Positions 12,601 to 23,050 of a stretch of DNA of 64,000 nucleotides are shown one piece after another. Under the pieces are notes generated by a model. It did not search any database. It was given only the letters and a program-made list of their open reading frames with translations, and was not told the DNA's origin. This DNA comes from Argopecten irradians. Its lineage: Eukaryota; Mollusca; Bivalvia; Pectinida; Pectinidae. Made by a program: the position numbers and the translations under genes. The stretch is taken from the NCBI RefSeq assembly GCF_041381155.1, contig NC_091140.1, positions 20,488,864-20,552,863 on the forward strand. Reading direction: 5' to 3'. How positions within the stretch are numbered: position 1 is the first letter of the stretch; the number at the start of each line of letters is the position of its first letter.

Positions 12601-14646
12601 AATATATAAAACAACAGAAATGACCTCAAAGTGAGTCATAATATATAAAACAACAGAAATGACCTCAAAGTGAGTAATAATATATAAAACATCAGAAATT
12701 ACATCAAAGTGAATAATAATACATAAAACATCAGAAATTAGAAAACACTTCATGTAATACTTTTGTACAACAACATCGATACTACTTATTTGTCTTTCTG
12801 TGCTTAATATAATTATACAGAAGTCTTGTCAGTTATATGTAGACACGGTACTTTTAACTCGAGTCTATTTTCGGTAATAAATAGAGCGTATCGGATTTAA
12901 TTATGGCCTAGTCTTCAATATAATGCATTTACCTGACCTAACCAGGGTTTGTAGAACAAAACAAGACAATGCATTTACCTGACCTAACCAGGGTTTGTAG
13001 AACAAAACAAGACAGAGAGATCAGCCAAACTTACTCATTTATTATTTATAACAATCATTAAACACTCCGCGTAAGTAAACTGTCCAGCAGTCTGCCCAGT
13101 CCAAAGTAAACTGTCCAGTAGCTATATATATATATATATATATATATAGTCTGGCCCAGTCCAAAGTATACTGTCCAATAGCTATATATATATATAAATA
13201 TAGTCTGGCCCAGTCCAAAGTAAACTGTCCAGTATCTATATATAGATAAATATAGTCTGGCCCAGTCCAAAGTAAACTGTCCAGTAGCTATATATATATA
13301 TATAAATATAGTCTGGGCCAGTCCCTTTCATGGTTATGTAATTAATCCCAATGAAAGGATATGTTGTGTGTGCAGTAGACTGTAGCTTTACAGAAGTGTG
13401 GTTACATTGTATTATAATGGAGACGTAAACGTGGCCTGTATGTATATGTACATGTATGTATGTACATATATATATAAATTTTAGGGAAAGGTTATTAGGT
13501 AGTTGTAATGCTTTCGAGTAAATAATTGTAAAAGATTTATCACACCGAAACCTTTCTTAGCGTGTGACAATGCAGATATAATTACACCAGAAATGAGCAA
13601 GTCATGCGAAACATCGAAGTGCGAAACGAATGGTTAGCATACCGGTAAAAATATTATCTTGATATCTTGTCAAATTGACCGATTTTGAGGCACATATGAA
13701 CCCGTACTGATCGATACAGTGGACAGTTCTAAATGCTAAAGAATATACAAAAAAGGATATTTTCTCCTTGTTGTAAAGTAGATTTACGTAATCATTGTCA
13801 CACAATCAATGAAAGGACGATGTCTATACTGTTAGCTTCATCAGGCAAGATAAAGGAATGAGGTATATAAAGAGAAACATACCTGTACAATCTATATATG
13901 ATTCTGATATAAGATGTACACAAAAATATACATTTGCATTCAAAATGTACCTATATGAGACAGTTGTGGTCTTTTTCATAGATCTAATTTTATATCCATT
14001 TATATAAGAAATATATCCTGGTACAACACTCGTAAAACCTGATTGCATTTTACAGTGATCGCAGTTTATGTCAATTTAACATTTACAGTCGCGTCATAAA
14101 ATCTCTTTTCGGGTTAGTCAGTAATAGTACGAGCTTGGTGCGGGGTGCATGATACCGGTTTTGAGGTTTATGTAATGCCGGAAGGTCATGCAGATCTGTA
14201 TCGATTTGACACGCGTCCTTAGATTGTATACATCACTGGAGGAGCAAGTGCGTAGCATGATTAGAAAGAGACTTTGAACCGGGTAGACAAATCGACGTTC
14301 ATTTGTTTTGTAACACACACCCTACTAAGTTAAATGTATATTTTAGATAGAATGGCTCAATCGCGATTTTCATATATATTTTACCTATAATCATTAATAT
14401 CATTTTATCAAATGCAAAAACTGACCATGAGATTGACATACATGTACTTTTACCATTATATCATCTATATACATGTATACACATATACACGGATATATAC
14501 TTACATAAATACCAAATATAGGCCAGTTTACCCCCCGGGAGAGAATGAGGTCGGAACACAATGAAGCTGGCATCCCAGGTACATATAACAGCAGTAGCGT
14601 AAAACCACAGTAGTACCCAGCCCGGCATCTGGAGCAGGCCCTCCAT
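3352..14646 (-). CDS. Conserved four-pass membrane protein, 179 aa, four coding exons
   Basis: Coding exons at 14505-14646, 8951-9020, 5424-5469 and 3352-3633 join in phase to 540 nt. Predicted membrane segments lie near residues 10-31, 72-86, 95-118 and 131-153. Motifs seen are CTWDASFIVFRPHSLPGGK near the N-terminus, VDQRYPDL and FVFAQSLLNYAE in the middle, and FWKTVLYFLM and FVIPNGFWVAVPF near the end. From memory this matches a family of uncharacterised membrane proteins shared by fungi and invertebrates, with a layout like EXPERA/emopamil-binding proteins; I cannot confirm the family name. The C-terminus KTKAS fits a KxKxx ER-retrieval signal, so an ER location is inferred. Two introns hold large tandem arrays and a foldback element. 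Exon structure is well supported; function is unknown. Confidence 0.85.
3811..3880. repeat. 35-bp direct duplication
   Basis: Two identical 35-bp units sit head to tail, each containing GGAAAACATGAAAGAAAA, within intron 3 of the membrane-protein gene. Confidence 0.9.
4580..5118. mobile_element. Dispersed non-autonomous element (bivalve-type)
   Basis: One end carries CACATGGGCCTTAACGGTCA and the other a GC-rich GGCGTGCGGCGGACAACGGG block closing with GGGTCATATGACC. I associate this pair of ends with a common bivalve element family. There is no coding capacity. Boundaries are approximate. Confidence 0.45.
5424..5469 (-). CDS. Membrane protein exon 3
   Basis: A 46-nt exon, acceptor TTAATTTCAG, donor GTATGT, encoding LNYAEVVLNIIAIIM, a membrane segment. 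It starts with the last base of a split Leu codon and ends in phase 0. A foldback element begins 66 bases away on the intron side. Confidence 0.85.
6029..6182. repeat. 40-bp direct repeats flanking a dispersed-repeat fragment
   Basis: A 40-bp AT-rich sequence beginning ATAATACTTTATATATTCAA occurs at 6029 and again at 6142. Between the copies lies a reverse-oriented piece of the family present at 25.1 and 26.1 kb, recognised by GTGCAATATAACATC and AGATTGGTGTAAACAAATT. This looks like a nested insertion with a long duplication. Confidence 0.6.
6186..6606. repeat. Palindromic GTAC-rich minisatellite
   Basis: An irregular tandem array of units around TTGTACGTACAAGATA, with one about 64-bp sub-unit (around 6425-6535) repeated exactly. 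It lies in the centre of the foldback element. Confidence 0.75.
7476..8895. repeat. 22-bp tandem repeats in two blocks
   Basis: Imperfect units of about 20-22 bp built on GACGTACAAACAACAGATGT fill 7476-7755 and 8180-8895. They are separated by 400 bases of unrelated AT-rich sequence. The second block ends about 55 bases short of exon 2 of the membrane-protein gene. The minus-strand open frames here arise from the periodicity. Confidence 0.85.
8951..9020 (-). CDS. Membrane protein exon 2
   Basis: A 70-nt exon between a TTGTTTTAG acceptor and a GTAAGT donor. It encodes KYYVTVDQRYPDLKDDFVF and AQS, with split codons at both ends that match exons 1 and 3. A partial copy of its acceptor and first bases lies at 9038-9060, and the 39-bp array starts directly beyond that. 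Confidence 0.85.
9063..12740. repeat. 39-bp minisatellite, about 94 copies
   Basis: Units contain GAAATGACCTCAAAGTGAGT followed by AATAATAYATAAAACATC. Most copies are near-identical; a few have indels (around 9340, 9500, 10800-10890, 11625, 12560). Because 39 is a multiple of 3 and units lack stops in two minus-strand frames, long repetitive open frames of up to 402 codons appear. I do not consider them genes. The array lies in intron 1 of the membrane-protein gene and reaches to within about 40 bases of exon 2. Confidence 0.95.
12922..13013. repeat. 46-bp direct duplication
   Basis: Two identical 46-bp units containing TTACCTGACCTAACCAGGGT sit in tandem beside the 39-bp array. Confidence 0.9.
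13078..13325. repeat. Tandem repeat of about 60 bp, four copies, with TA microsatellites
   Basis: Each unit holds TGGCCCAGTCCAAAGTAAAC and CTGTCCAGTAGC followed by a variable (TA)n run. Confidence 0.85.
14505..14646 (-). CDS. Membrane protein exon 1
   Basis: The exon reads MEGLLQMPGWVLLWFYATAV, then ICTWDASFIVFRPHSLPGGK and LAYIWYL, ending in phase 1 at GTAAGT. ATG at 14646 is preferred because it precedes the hydrophobic segment closely. An acceptor-like GTCAACAG at about 14685 allows a longer first exon or a 5' UTR exon. Confidence 0.85.
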
Positions 14647-15307
14647 TACTGATGGTGAACACTCCAAGCTGACTCGATCTGTTGACACAACTTGTCTATC
14701 CGATATGGAAAGTTACCTCCACGTAAAGTTAGTAGTAAACCCTCAGTGCCTAGCTATAACACAACGTGTATACTATTTAAACAAAAGAACATATATACGT
14801 TTGTAAGGTGTGTGTGTATATAGGTTCACGTCCCAGTTAAAAGGTCAATTTAGTACACAGATTTAACTATCAAGTCCAGTGAGGTTACGTTAAGCCTATT
14901 GGGTGGCCCCCTGACCACTAGGCAAACGTCACGTGACTAACTGACCGAATACCACTACAACACAGCAATGCAAGCTAACTTTAAGCGTTGTCAACAAGAA
15001 AAGGCACATGTAAGTCCTTATAAATAACGAACAGTTACAAACCACGTTGTATTTAACACCGTATGGTTCAATAACCTTTGATAAGAATTCTCTAGGTGGA
15101 GCCCCTTGATATATGTCTATATCAGGACAGCCAATTCACGATAACTGCTATATATCGGCGATGTGATAAAAGGAGACTGTCATAATTATGTAAGATTCGT
15201 TTTATACTTGACAAAAATTGAAAGCGAACGTCTTCGCACACACTGTGAAATCCATTGGCGCGGAACTACATTGCCTATTGACACTGTACGTAGTGATGTT
15301 CTCTTTT

Positions 15308-15655
15308 TAAAGGATATTCATTATTTGAACAATAACTGGTGTTTAATCGTGTATATATGTCTAATTAACACAAAAAATAATATTAGATAATTTATTTTGC
15401 CATTGGTGCATGCGCAATCATTACTCCATTCAATATAGGATAAAGTGCCACGGATTTTTTTCGGGATGCAATTAAATATTTTTTATATTTTTAACTTGAA
15501 GTAAAATTAGAAGCTCAAACTTTTCAATGGTGGTAATAGTGTAAATTAAGTAACTTTTGTAACTGAAGAAAAAAACTTAATGTAACTGAAGAAAAAAACT
15601 TAATCGTCTGATAGTGAAAAAATACCATATGTCAGTGGTGGAGCAACTTTAAAGA
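15308..15655. mobile_element. Degraded copy of the TTAA-flanked MITE
   Basis: This matches, in reverse orientation, the element at 27722-28083. Shared stretches include GGTGCATGCGCAATCA, AGCTCAAACTTTTCAATGGT and GTGGTGGAGCAACTTTAA. One terminus is lost. Confidence 0.75.
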
Positions 15656-16639
15656 AGGTTCGACGATAAAATATATATTATTCATAGTATAAATAGACGG
15701 ATCGGTGTCATAAAGTATGGAAAGTCAACAGGGTCAAAATTCTTAGTTCTTATTTTTCTTACTTGTAAATGATAAAGAGTGCTTGTTATTACATTTTTCG
15801 CAGTGAACTATAAGGTGTTATGGTCACTGGAGTATATTTGCGAAACCTATATACTTGTGGCATGTAATTTTCGTGACTTCTAAGCGTTGATTTTGGTTTA
15901 GAGTAAGTAATTTCCGTTAATTGTGAGTGAGCTGACAAGTCGTTGAACTCCAGTAATCACCATTGGCTGAGATACGTAAGTTACTTACTGGCCTAACCGC
16001 CAAACTGACTCGGACATATTATTGGTTGTGAGAGTTATAACAATGGAATTTAAGGTAGTTGTGATACTTTCTTTGTCGCGGTATAAAATCCATGGACGTT
16101 GAATAGTTGTCCAAATAGTAACGTATTTATTAGATCTCTTTTGTATGAGTCGGAAGGTGATTTCCGGAGTGTCCGAAAACCGACCCGTAGAGACCGAGCT
16201 CTAGATCCTAACTGATTACAAAATATGAGACGTGTAATTATATATACAGTTGACACAATGGATGACATAATACGATGAATTTAAACTGCAATACTTTAAT
16301 TAAGCTTTTTGACACTTGGTCTGAAGTATAGGGACCCAGTAATGGTAGTGAGATTGAGAAAGTACAACTGGAATTTTGTAAAAAGATTTTTTGTAATCCA
16401 CATGTAATATCATGATATATTTTGAATTAGGTAGATTTCTATTAGTGTATACACACTATTATAATGTGAATAAGTACTGGCTTAAACTTTTGAATAGTAG
16501 TAATTGTCTTCTTAGATCAGCTTACCAGGAGCTCATGTTGTTGCCAAGACGTAATAGTGTTTTTAATCGGGTAACTTTTGTGTAAAGATAAGGTTTTTTT
16601 TCACTCGGTCTGGTAATGAATGGTTAAATCAATTTTTTA

Positions 16640-17040
16640 GATATTTTTTGTAGATTACATTTATTATGCAAAGAATTTTTGACAATGCACTCCAAAGTAT
16701 GTATTCTTTGCTAAAGAACTCCCCGAAATGTCACCTGTACAGACATTTAGTTGATGGATTATCATTACAATTTTATCTGAGAAAATATATTTCTAAGGGT
16801 AATAGAATTGCCCTTACTAGGTTGAGATTACCAGCTCACTCGCTATATATTGAATCAGGAAGATATAGAAATATTGTTAGAAATGAGCGTTTTTGCGTAT
16901 CTGTAATTCTGGTGATGTTGAAGATGAATACCAGTTTTTATTTATATGTCCAACTGTCCGTGGTATTTGTTCAAAACGAAAGAAACTATATTATTGTAAA
17001 AAGCCATCTGTTTTTAAAATGATATAGTGAGATAATTACA
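16640..17040 (+). pseudogene. C-terminal fragment of a non-LTR retrotransposon polyprotein
   Basis: The translation includes CHLYRHLVDGLSLQFYLRK, RIALTRLRLPAHSL and ESGRYRNIVRNERFC. After an apparent frame change, GDVEDEYQFLFICP follows. This order (LTR.R...HSL, RNIVRNERLC, DIEDE.HF...CP) is typical of the region after reverse transcriptase in non-LTR elements. The frameshift and lack of upstream domains mark it as dead. Confidence 0.7.
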
Positions 17041-18865
17041 TGTAGCTCATCTATTGTCCGAGTCGTAAGTGGCATAAGTAAGACCAGTTTGGATAATTAA
17101 CTTCAATGGGTAGGTGATTTATAAAAGCACAATTAATAAATTACAATTAATCAGATCTCATATATAGAGTATTTAACTAAAACAGACGTGAATAGATACA
17201 TGTACAAAATGTAGTTTTAAACTATAATATCATGTCACAAGACGAAAATATAGTTACGAAAGTTTGTGGAAATCAAATTAAATAATTACTGAATTAAAAC
17301 ATTAACCAATGTTCACAAAATACATAATGTAGCCCTTATATCATGTCATTCTTTATGATAGTGTGATTTTTGTTGGCAGTAAAAGTGCTTCTTATTACAT
17401 TTTTCTCAGTGAAATATAAGGTTTTATGGTGAAAATATAAGTGATATTTTCATTCGCTTTTGACCAATCGGAATGCAGTATTGACAGTGAAAATATCATT
17501 TTGATTGTTACGTCATTAGTTTGTGCACAAAAATGACGTTATATTTTTGTGTAGAAATATGACGTTATGCTCACAAAAATACGACGTAATAATCGCAAGG
17601 GTAAGTAACTCTGTAAAATACGATGGCGGAATAACCTTTGGCGCTACTAGTTGTGATGGCCTTCTATAAAAGAAAGCGATGAAACAAATGTAATGAATAG
17701 AATATTCCACTCGTGAAAAATATCAAAGTTTCCACCTCACTCGATGAAATATAACTGCAGGTGTATTCATCAAGAAACCAGGATTAAAACATAGTTGTGA
17801 TGTCATCTATTGTTGTTTCTGTACTTTAACTCCAGGATTTTGGGACCATTACCTGTAACTGTCCTATATGTTACCTTTAACTGTCTTATATGTGACTCTA
17901 ATATAAGACAGTCACTTATAAGACAGTACAAGGTAACTTATGGGAGAGTTACACAATGAGGGTGAGTATATGTCTCCGGGCTTAATTCCATAATTATGTT
18001 AACACACAACACCCAACCTCCCGGAATATTCCATAATTTTTAAATCCAAATTACGAATAAAATCCAACACCATGAATATGAAGAGAATTTTATCCACTTT
18101 TGATGCAGAATTAAACAAATCCACAGAATTTCTGTGTATATCCCATATCAAGTTTTCCTCCTTATTATGAATTAACCATTTGTTTTTGTACACCACTTTT
18201 GATTTTAAATTTCCAAATCATCTACACTGTAGTTTTACACTTCTTTTCATTTTGTTTCAACAATATTTCAAAATCACCTAAATCCCATTGGCGTGTTGAA
18301 TGAAATTGCACATGGTATAAATAAATCCAAGATTGTCCCTAGAGAGGTCGAAATTTTAAATCCTCTGAATGCAATGTAAGTTCTGAGGGCACCGACTGTT
18401 TTGAACTAGCCTGGAAAATCACTATTATATGCGACCATTTTAGCAAGACGCTTTCAAACAAACGCCTAGTCTAGTTTCATATGTCATTTCTTGACCACAT
18501 CAGACATTGGACAGAAATGTCCTTTAAGCAATAAAAGTCAGTTAAGTCACCTTATTATATCACTTAAATTAATATAAGAAAGTAATATCCTTCCATCACT
18601 GTCGGTGGACATGGTTAAAGTGAATTTACAGATAGTTGTCCAACCCAAAAGCATGCTTCATGCATTCCGTTCATGGATGCTATTCATCACATATAACACA
18701 GGCAAAGGTATATGTTGCCATTGTCTATATTGGATTTGTCATGGTTGAAAGTTGGTAGAATTACCTGAGCTCATAGATAAAGGCAAAAAACTGGCTTATA
18801 TTAGAAATAAAAGTGTATTTTATTATCACAAAGGCTTGCTATGTTTTAAGTTAGAGATAAACCTC

Positions 18866-18922
18866 AAACTGTACAATATGTTGGAGAAAGAACAGTTCTT
18901 TCTCCAACATATTGTACAGTTT
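18866..18922. repeat. Perfect 28-bp palindrome
   Basis: Arms 18866-18893 and 18895-18922 are exact complements with a single central base. Weaker complementarity continues outward to about 18841 and 18950. It would form a stable hairpin in RNA or extruded DNA. Confidence 0.95.
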
Positions 18923-19097
18923 TTGGCTTATCTCCATAACATATCCTCTATTAATTGGCTGTAAGACAGATCCTTACTGTTTGAAAGAATCACCTCGATT
19001 GGTTGTACCAAATGTTGTTTATCGACGATAACATTGACTGTAGGTAATTATATCTTACTGTTACGATAACCATGATTGGTCAATCCGGTTGGACGTA

Positions 19098-19250
19098 TAC
19101 TACAGTATACAGTTGTTGACTGGGGTTGAGATGATTTGTTGGACCCGAAGACAAACTGTTACAAGAGGCCGAAGGCCAAGGGCAACAGTTTGTGTGAGGG
19201 TCCAACAAATCTGTTGCCCGAAAACCCAGTCGATAACTGTTTTGTTATAC
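19098..19250. mobile_element. Foldback repeat with GAGGCCGAAGGCC centre
   Basis: Inverted segments TTGTTGGACCC and GGGTCCAACAA, and ACAAACTGTTAC and CAACAGTTTGT, surround GAGGCCGAAGGCCAAGGG. The centre resembles those of the foldbacks at 25.76 kb and 26.86 kb. Confidence 0.65.
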
Positions 19251-19758
19251 CCATTGACTCAAAACAATACACTGACGCCATGAATTGTATGCGTGACGTC
19301 ACTCCGGTCCAACAGCACATTTTAACAGTCGATTTTAACAATTCTTAGGACCGCTCGACGGAACAGTTCATTTATTCACATTTTTGTCAATAGAGATTAT
19401 ACAGAAACGATTACATAGGGTTATAACAAATAGAAACTATTGTATAGGGGTCATTACAATAATAATTGGTTGCCGCAATATATTTTTTGATTAGTGGTGA
19501 CTTTAGGTCAAGTGTGCAAGTGAGTAATTAAGCTGCACGAATGATAAAAAAACATTACAAAAAGATAACAAAATTCCCTTTTTTTGTCAAGAACTTTTAT
19601 TTTTAATTCACGAAATCTTTCATGTGTTTGAAATTTTTGTGCCATTTAGAAATAAAATTCAAACATTCACAAACTTCTCGATTTTTGTTTCAGTTTAGTA
19701 ACTAATTCTCAATGCTAAATACAATAGGAGTGTTGCGAAAACAAGTTCAGAGCACTAT

Positions 19759-21497
19759 TCAATGCTTTCTAGTTTTTGAGCCTTTTCGTTTCCTTGTGGT
19801 TTGTTGCGTATCCAAAACCGTCGCTTCCATTGTTGGTACTCTCACCAAGAGATGTATCGGCTCTTCAGAAGGTTTGCCATTTCTTTCAAACACTTTATTT
19901 GTCCCAGTTTCTAACTTTCCTGTCTCCAAAACTTCCGGAAATTCCGCTACGTCATCGCATCGACTGTTGTTTCTGACGCTTTCGTCTAAAGGAGAATGGT
20001 ATCCTTGATATTTCTGCTGTTTGCTGTTTTTGGCCCAGCCGTTTACTTCTGGTAGTTGCAATGGCGGAAGTTTCCCGCCGTTTAACATGCTTGCACGCCC
20101 TTTTTGCATGTCCTCCTTTTGATTCTGTACTTTCCGTTTTCGTTTAAGTACAATATGACCGGGTATGGGCGGAAGCTTCTTGTAATCTGCTCGGCAAACG
20201 TCGGACAGACGCATTTTCCTATCGGATGACAGCTGCTGTGGCATTAATGGCGGCAAAGAAACCCTTGGCGGATGTTTTGATTTCTCTTGGTGTTCCTGTT
20301 GGGACGAGCGCGAGTTGTCTGAGAGGGGTTGTAATGGAGGAAAACGGACATTCTGGTTCTCATATCGCGTATACGGACCAGCACTAGAATTCACGTTATT
20401 CGATTTTTCTGAAGTAAGGTATTCCACTTTGCTGTCATATTTTGTATTGTTCTTTTCCTTAGCGCCATTTCTGTCTCTATAAGGCTCGAGTCTATTTTGT
20501 CCATTTTTTGAAAATGTGTACTTGACATTGTCTATCGAGAATATGATCTGACTATTTGACCCGAATCTCTCACACAATGAACATTTTGACAAAGCGGATG
20601 TATTTGCTCCCTTCTTTACCGTAATTAGTGCGTTTTTGGGCTGGTGATTTTCGTCTGACCTTGATGAGGAAACGGATGACCTTTGAGAAGAGCTTGCTAT
20701 GGGGGACGTTTTCTCCATGATGGTAGGGAGGACCTCTACGATACCACATCTGCCATGACAGTACGGCATGGAGTGTATCTTATCAAGGTCCTCGTCATCG
20801 TCATCCTGCAGTGCGCGTCTCTGCTTCGCACTGTCACCTCCCATGCTGCTTTTCGAAACATGCGGAGACGTCATCCCTTGAGAGACTTCCGGTGATTCTT
20901 GTAACACACGCCTTCCATCACCTTGGTGCGCTAATTCCTCTTGGATTCCTTGCCAAGCAAGATCATCACGTGGTGAATTCATGACGGAATGGTTCGGGGT
21001 GTTGTAGTGTTTTGTTTCTGCTCCCCATGGTTTCAAATATCGTATCATGTTGGCTGCAGCGTTTGTATTCGTTGATTCCTTTCTAAGAAGCATCGAAGCC
21101 TCTTGAAAGATATCGCCAACACTGACCCCAGTCCCGCTCGGAACCGCTCGGTCACCACACAACAGAAACTCAGAGAAACATTTCCGAACGGGCTGGTTGT
21201 TAATTTCAGGCACCATGAGAGGTCGGAATTCATCTCTCTTTGTCCAAGATAAATTATTTAACGTATTCAGTGCTGTTTTGCTGTTATCTTGGTTTTGCTC
21301 ACAGTTTGTGTACGATCGCGTGGATATACTGTCCCTTCCAGAATCATTGACGTTATATGTGTCTAGTTCTTTCTTATTTCGCCATTCGCGTACCGCTTGT
21401 TGAATTCGCTCCAAGCCCTGTTTGGCATCCAAGATGGCTACGTGGTGCTCTATTTCCGGTAAGTTTACCACCGACCTGTTTCGGGTGAGGACTTGAT
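19759..21497 (-). CDS. Large terminal exon of the unrecognised protein
   Basis: A 1739-nt exon with no internal stop, much longer than chance in DNA this AT-rich. It starts in phase 1 (two bases complete a codon) after a near-ideal polypyrimidine acceptor. In its first codons there is no ATG, so an upstream exon is required. Confidence 0.85.
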
Positions 21498-22706
21498 CTA
21501 TAGACAGACCAAAAAATTGTGAGATATTACTATGTATTCATGCGTAAATTGGTAAAAATCAATGTAAACAAGGCAAATGCCTATTGCTCTCAACTATCTA
21601 TCTTAAATAGATATGGAAGCTATAATACATGCATACCTCGAAAAGCAAAATTAAATATTTTTCATGCAATCAAGTTTTTATACGATTCTGCTTAGGCGTT
21701 GTAAATTTCAGTTTATCTCATCTTAGAAATAGATTTGTGTAGTTCGAATATAAACCGCGAGACAAGAAAGTCAAGAATGGAAATTCTATTTTAACCTAAT
21801 GACAATCAAATAATTATAACGTTTTCACGAGAAATAAGTTTTCTCATTTATGCACCAAAGTGGATTCAACATTTTTTGTCGCATTTTCTCCTTCCTGTTA
21901 GTTTTGGTGCCGTGAACAGGAAGGTCTTTTATAAGGTAGCCCGTCTAAGCTTACAGAACAAGGACAGTAATACTTTTACATGAATATCTCAATGTCTCTG
22001 TAGTAGAATTTTGCTGCATTCGTTTTGAATATGAGAGTCAACGAAGTAAACATATGAATTTGTAAGATTTATTTTTTAACGACAACCGAGGATATTCCCT
22101 ATATACGTAGTTACATAACTAGTAAACCCCAGATTATACTTTTCAAAATTAGATTAAGACTTTTATAATGAATAAGGTTTTGAGCACTGACCGTTAACGT
22201 ATATCGAATAACCACAGAAAAATATATCTTGAAATTTTAGTTTTAGATTTCGGATATCTTATGATTCAGAAACAAACTAACGATTAAATATCAACTATAA
22301 AAAAATGCATATAGATTAGCCTATAATTGTTATCATTCAATCATATTGAAACTATACATTTAATGGGCACAATGTAAAATATAAATATGTAATAGGAGCG
22401 GAGAAATGCACGGCCAAGTGCGGGGTTCAGACTCGGGGTCCTTTTTCTTATTGACCAACCCAGAATTGTTACAAATATATCTACATTGATTTTGAAAGAA
22501 AGAAGATAGACAAACAAATAATACAATATAAACATATGTTTCTTAGAATCGCTATATAGACATTCAGTTGTTATTGACAGAATTGCGAAATCCATTTCAG
22601 TTTACGGTGTACACAAAATATATGCATTGCTATTCCGGAATTCGAAGTGACCGGTCTACAGAGGTATCATAACGTAAGGTTATATTAAAGTGTACTTACA
22701 CTTCAT
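19759..22706 (-). CDS. Unrecognised disordered basic protein, about 581 aa
   Basis: A large terminal exon (19759-21497) stays open for 578 codons after a TTTTTTGGTCTGTCTATAG acceptor. A short exon at 22700-22706 supplies ATG AAG T before GTAAGT, giving the start MKYQVLTRNRSVVNLPEIEH; this join is inferred from phase and splice sites. I do not recognise the family. An N-terminal helical stretch (AILDAKQGLERIQQAVREW) is followed by long polar, Ser/Asn/Lys-rich sequence. A Cys pair (KCSLCERF) occurs mid-protein. Four short proline motifs (FPPLQPL, LPPLMP, LPPIPG, LPPLQLP) lie in the C-terminal half, and the end is very basic (RKRKGSKTRKH), suggesting a nuclear or cytoskeletal scaffold role. Codon use and length make it a real gene. 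A possible poly(A) signal is at 19596-19601. Confidence 0.8.
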
Positions 22707-22752
22707 CGCTGTCCTTGGTCACTGATCAAACACCAGTTCCAATAAAGCTCAC
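22700..22752 (-). CDS. Probable start exon of the unrecognised protein
   Basis: Bounded by TTGTTGACAG and GTAAGT. The coding part is only ATG AAG T (22706-22700), preceded in the same frame by a TGA. The phase 1 end matches the large exon. The rest would be 5' UTR. RNA evidence is needed to confirm it. Confidence 0.5.
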
Positions 22753-22904
22753 CTGTCAACAATAGACACACCAAAAGACCTCACGTTTGAGTAAAACTAA
22801 GAGATGAAGTACATGAATGTTCCTGGCTCTTTTACACCTAACCTCGCACGTATCAAATAACATCGTTATTGCAATAATAGAATACATGAAAATTCCATGA
22901 TTAC

Positions 22905-23050
22905 CTCGACCAAGGCCGCCAAACATAGCTCCACCAAGGAAATCTTCCCGGTACTGCCATCCTTGTCAGCCTCCCGTCCGTTTCTAAGCGACGATGACGA
23001 CAATGCCATGACGTCATGATGTTTATGACGCCTTGTCCGTCGCGTCTTTA
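22905..23050 (-). other. Possible 5' UTR exon with upstream ORF and CRE site
   Basis: A GC-richer patch ends in GAG before GTAATC (donor at 22904). It contains a short ORF starting MALSSSSLRNGREADKDGS, but joining it to the exon at 22752 gives a stop after eight codons. It therefore fits an upstream ORF in a leader exon better than coding sequence. The 5' boundary is a guess. It could also belong to a separate, unfound gene. Confidence 0.35.
23009..23016. promoter_or_regulatory. Full CRE palindrome TGACGTCA
   Basis: A perfect CREB/ATF consensus lies at the head of the possible leader exon, overlapping the ATG of its small ORF. It may be a promoter element, though such octamers also occur by chance. 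Confidence 0.35.

Larger units (their letters stand above)
14647..19758. other. Intergenic region
   Basis: Between the membrane-protein gene and the unrecognised-protein gene. It contains a degraded MITE copy (15308-15655), a retrotransposon end (16640-17040), an imperfect palindrome around 17850-17940 and the inverted repeats listed separately. Segments near 15775-15840 and 17385-17440 share sequence. No gene was recognised. Confidence 0.5.

Noticed and set aside
9602-12753. Long minus-strand open frames (up to 402 codons) of a 13-residue repeat
   Set aside because: They arise because the 39-bp repeat unit is a multiple of three and lacks stops; frames overlap each other, shift at every indel and have no flanking gene signals.
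22405-22445. tRNA-like GGGGTTCAGACTC
   Set aside because: No acceptor stem or cloverleaf could be built around it by eye.
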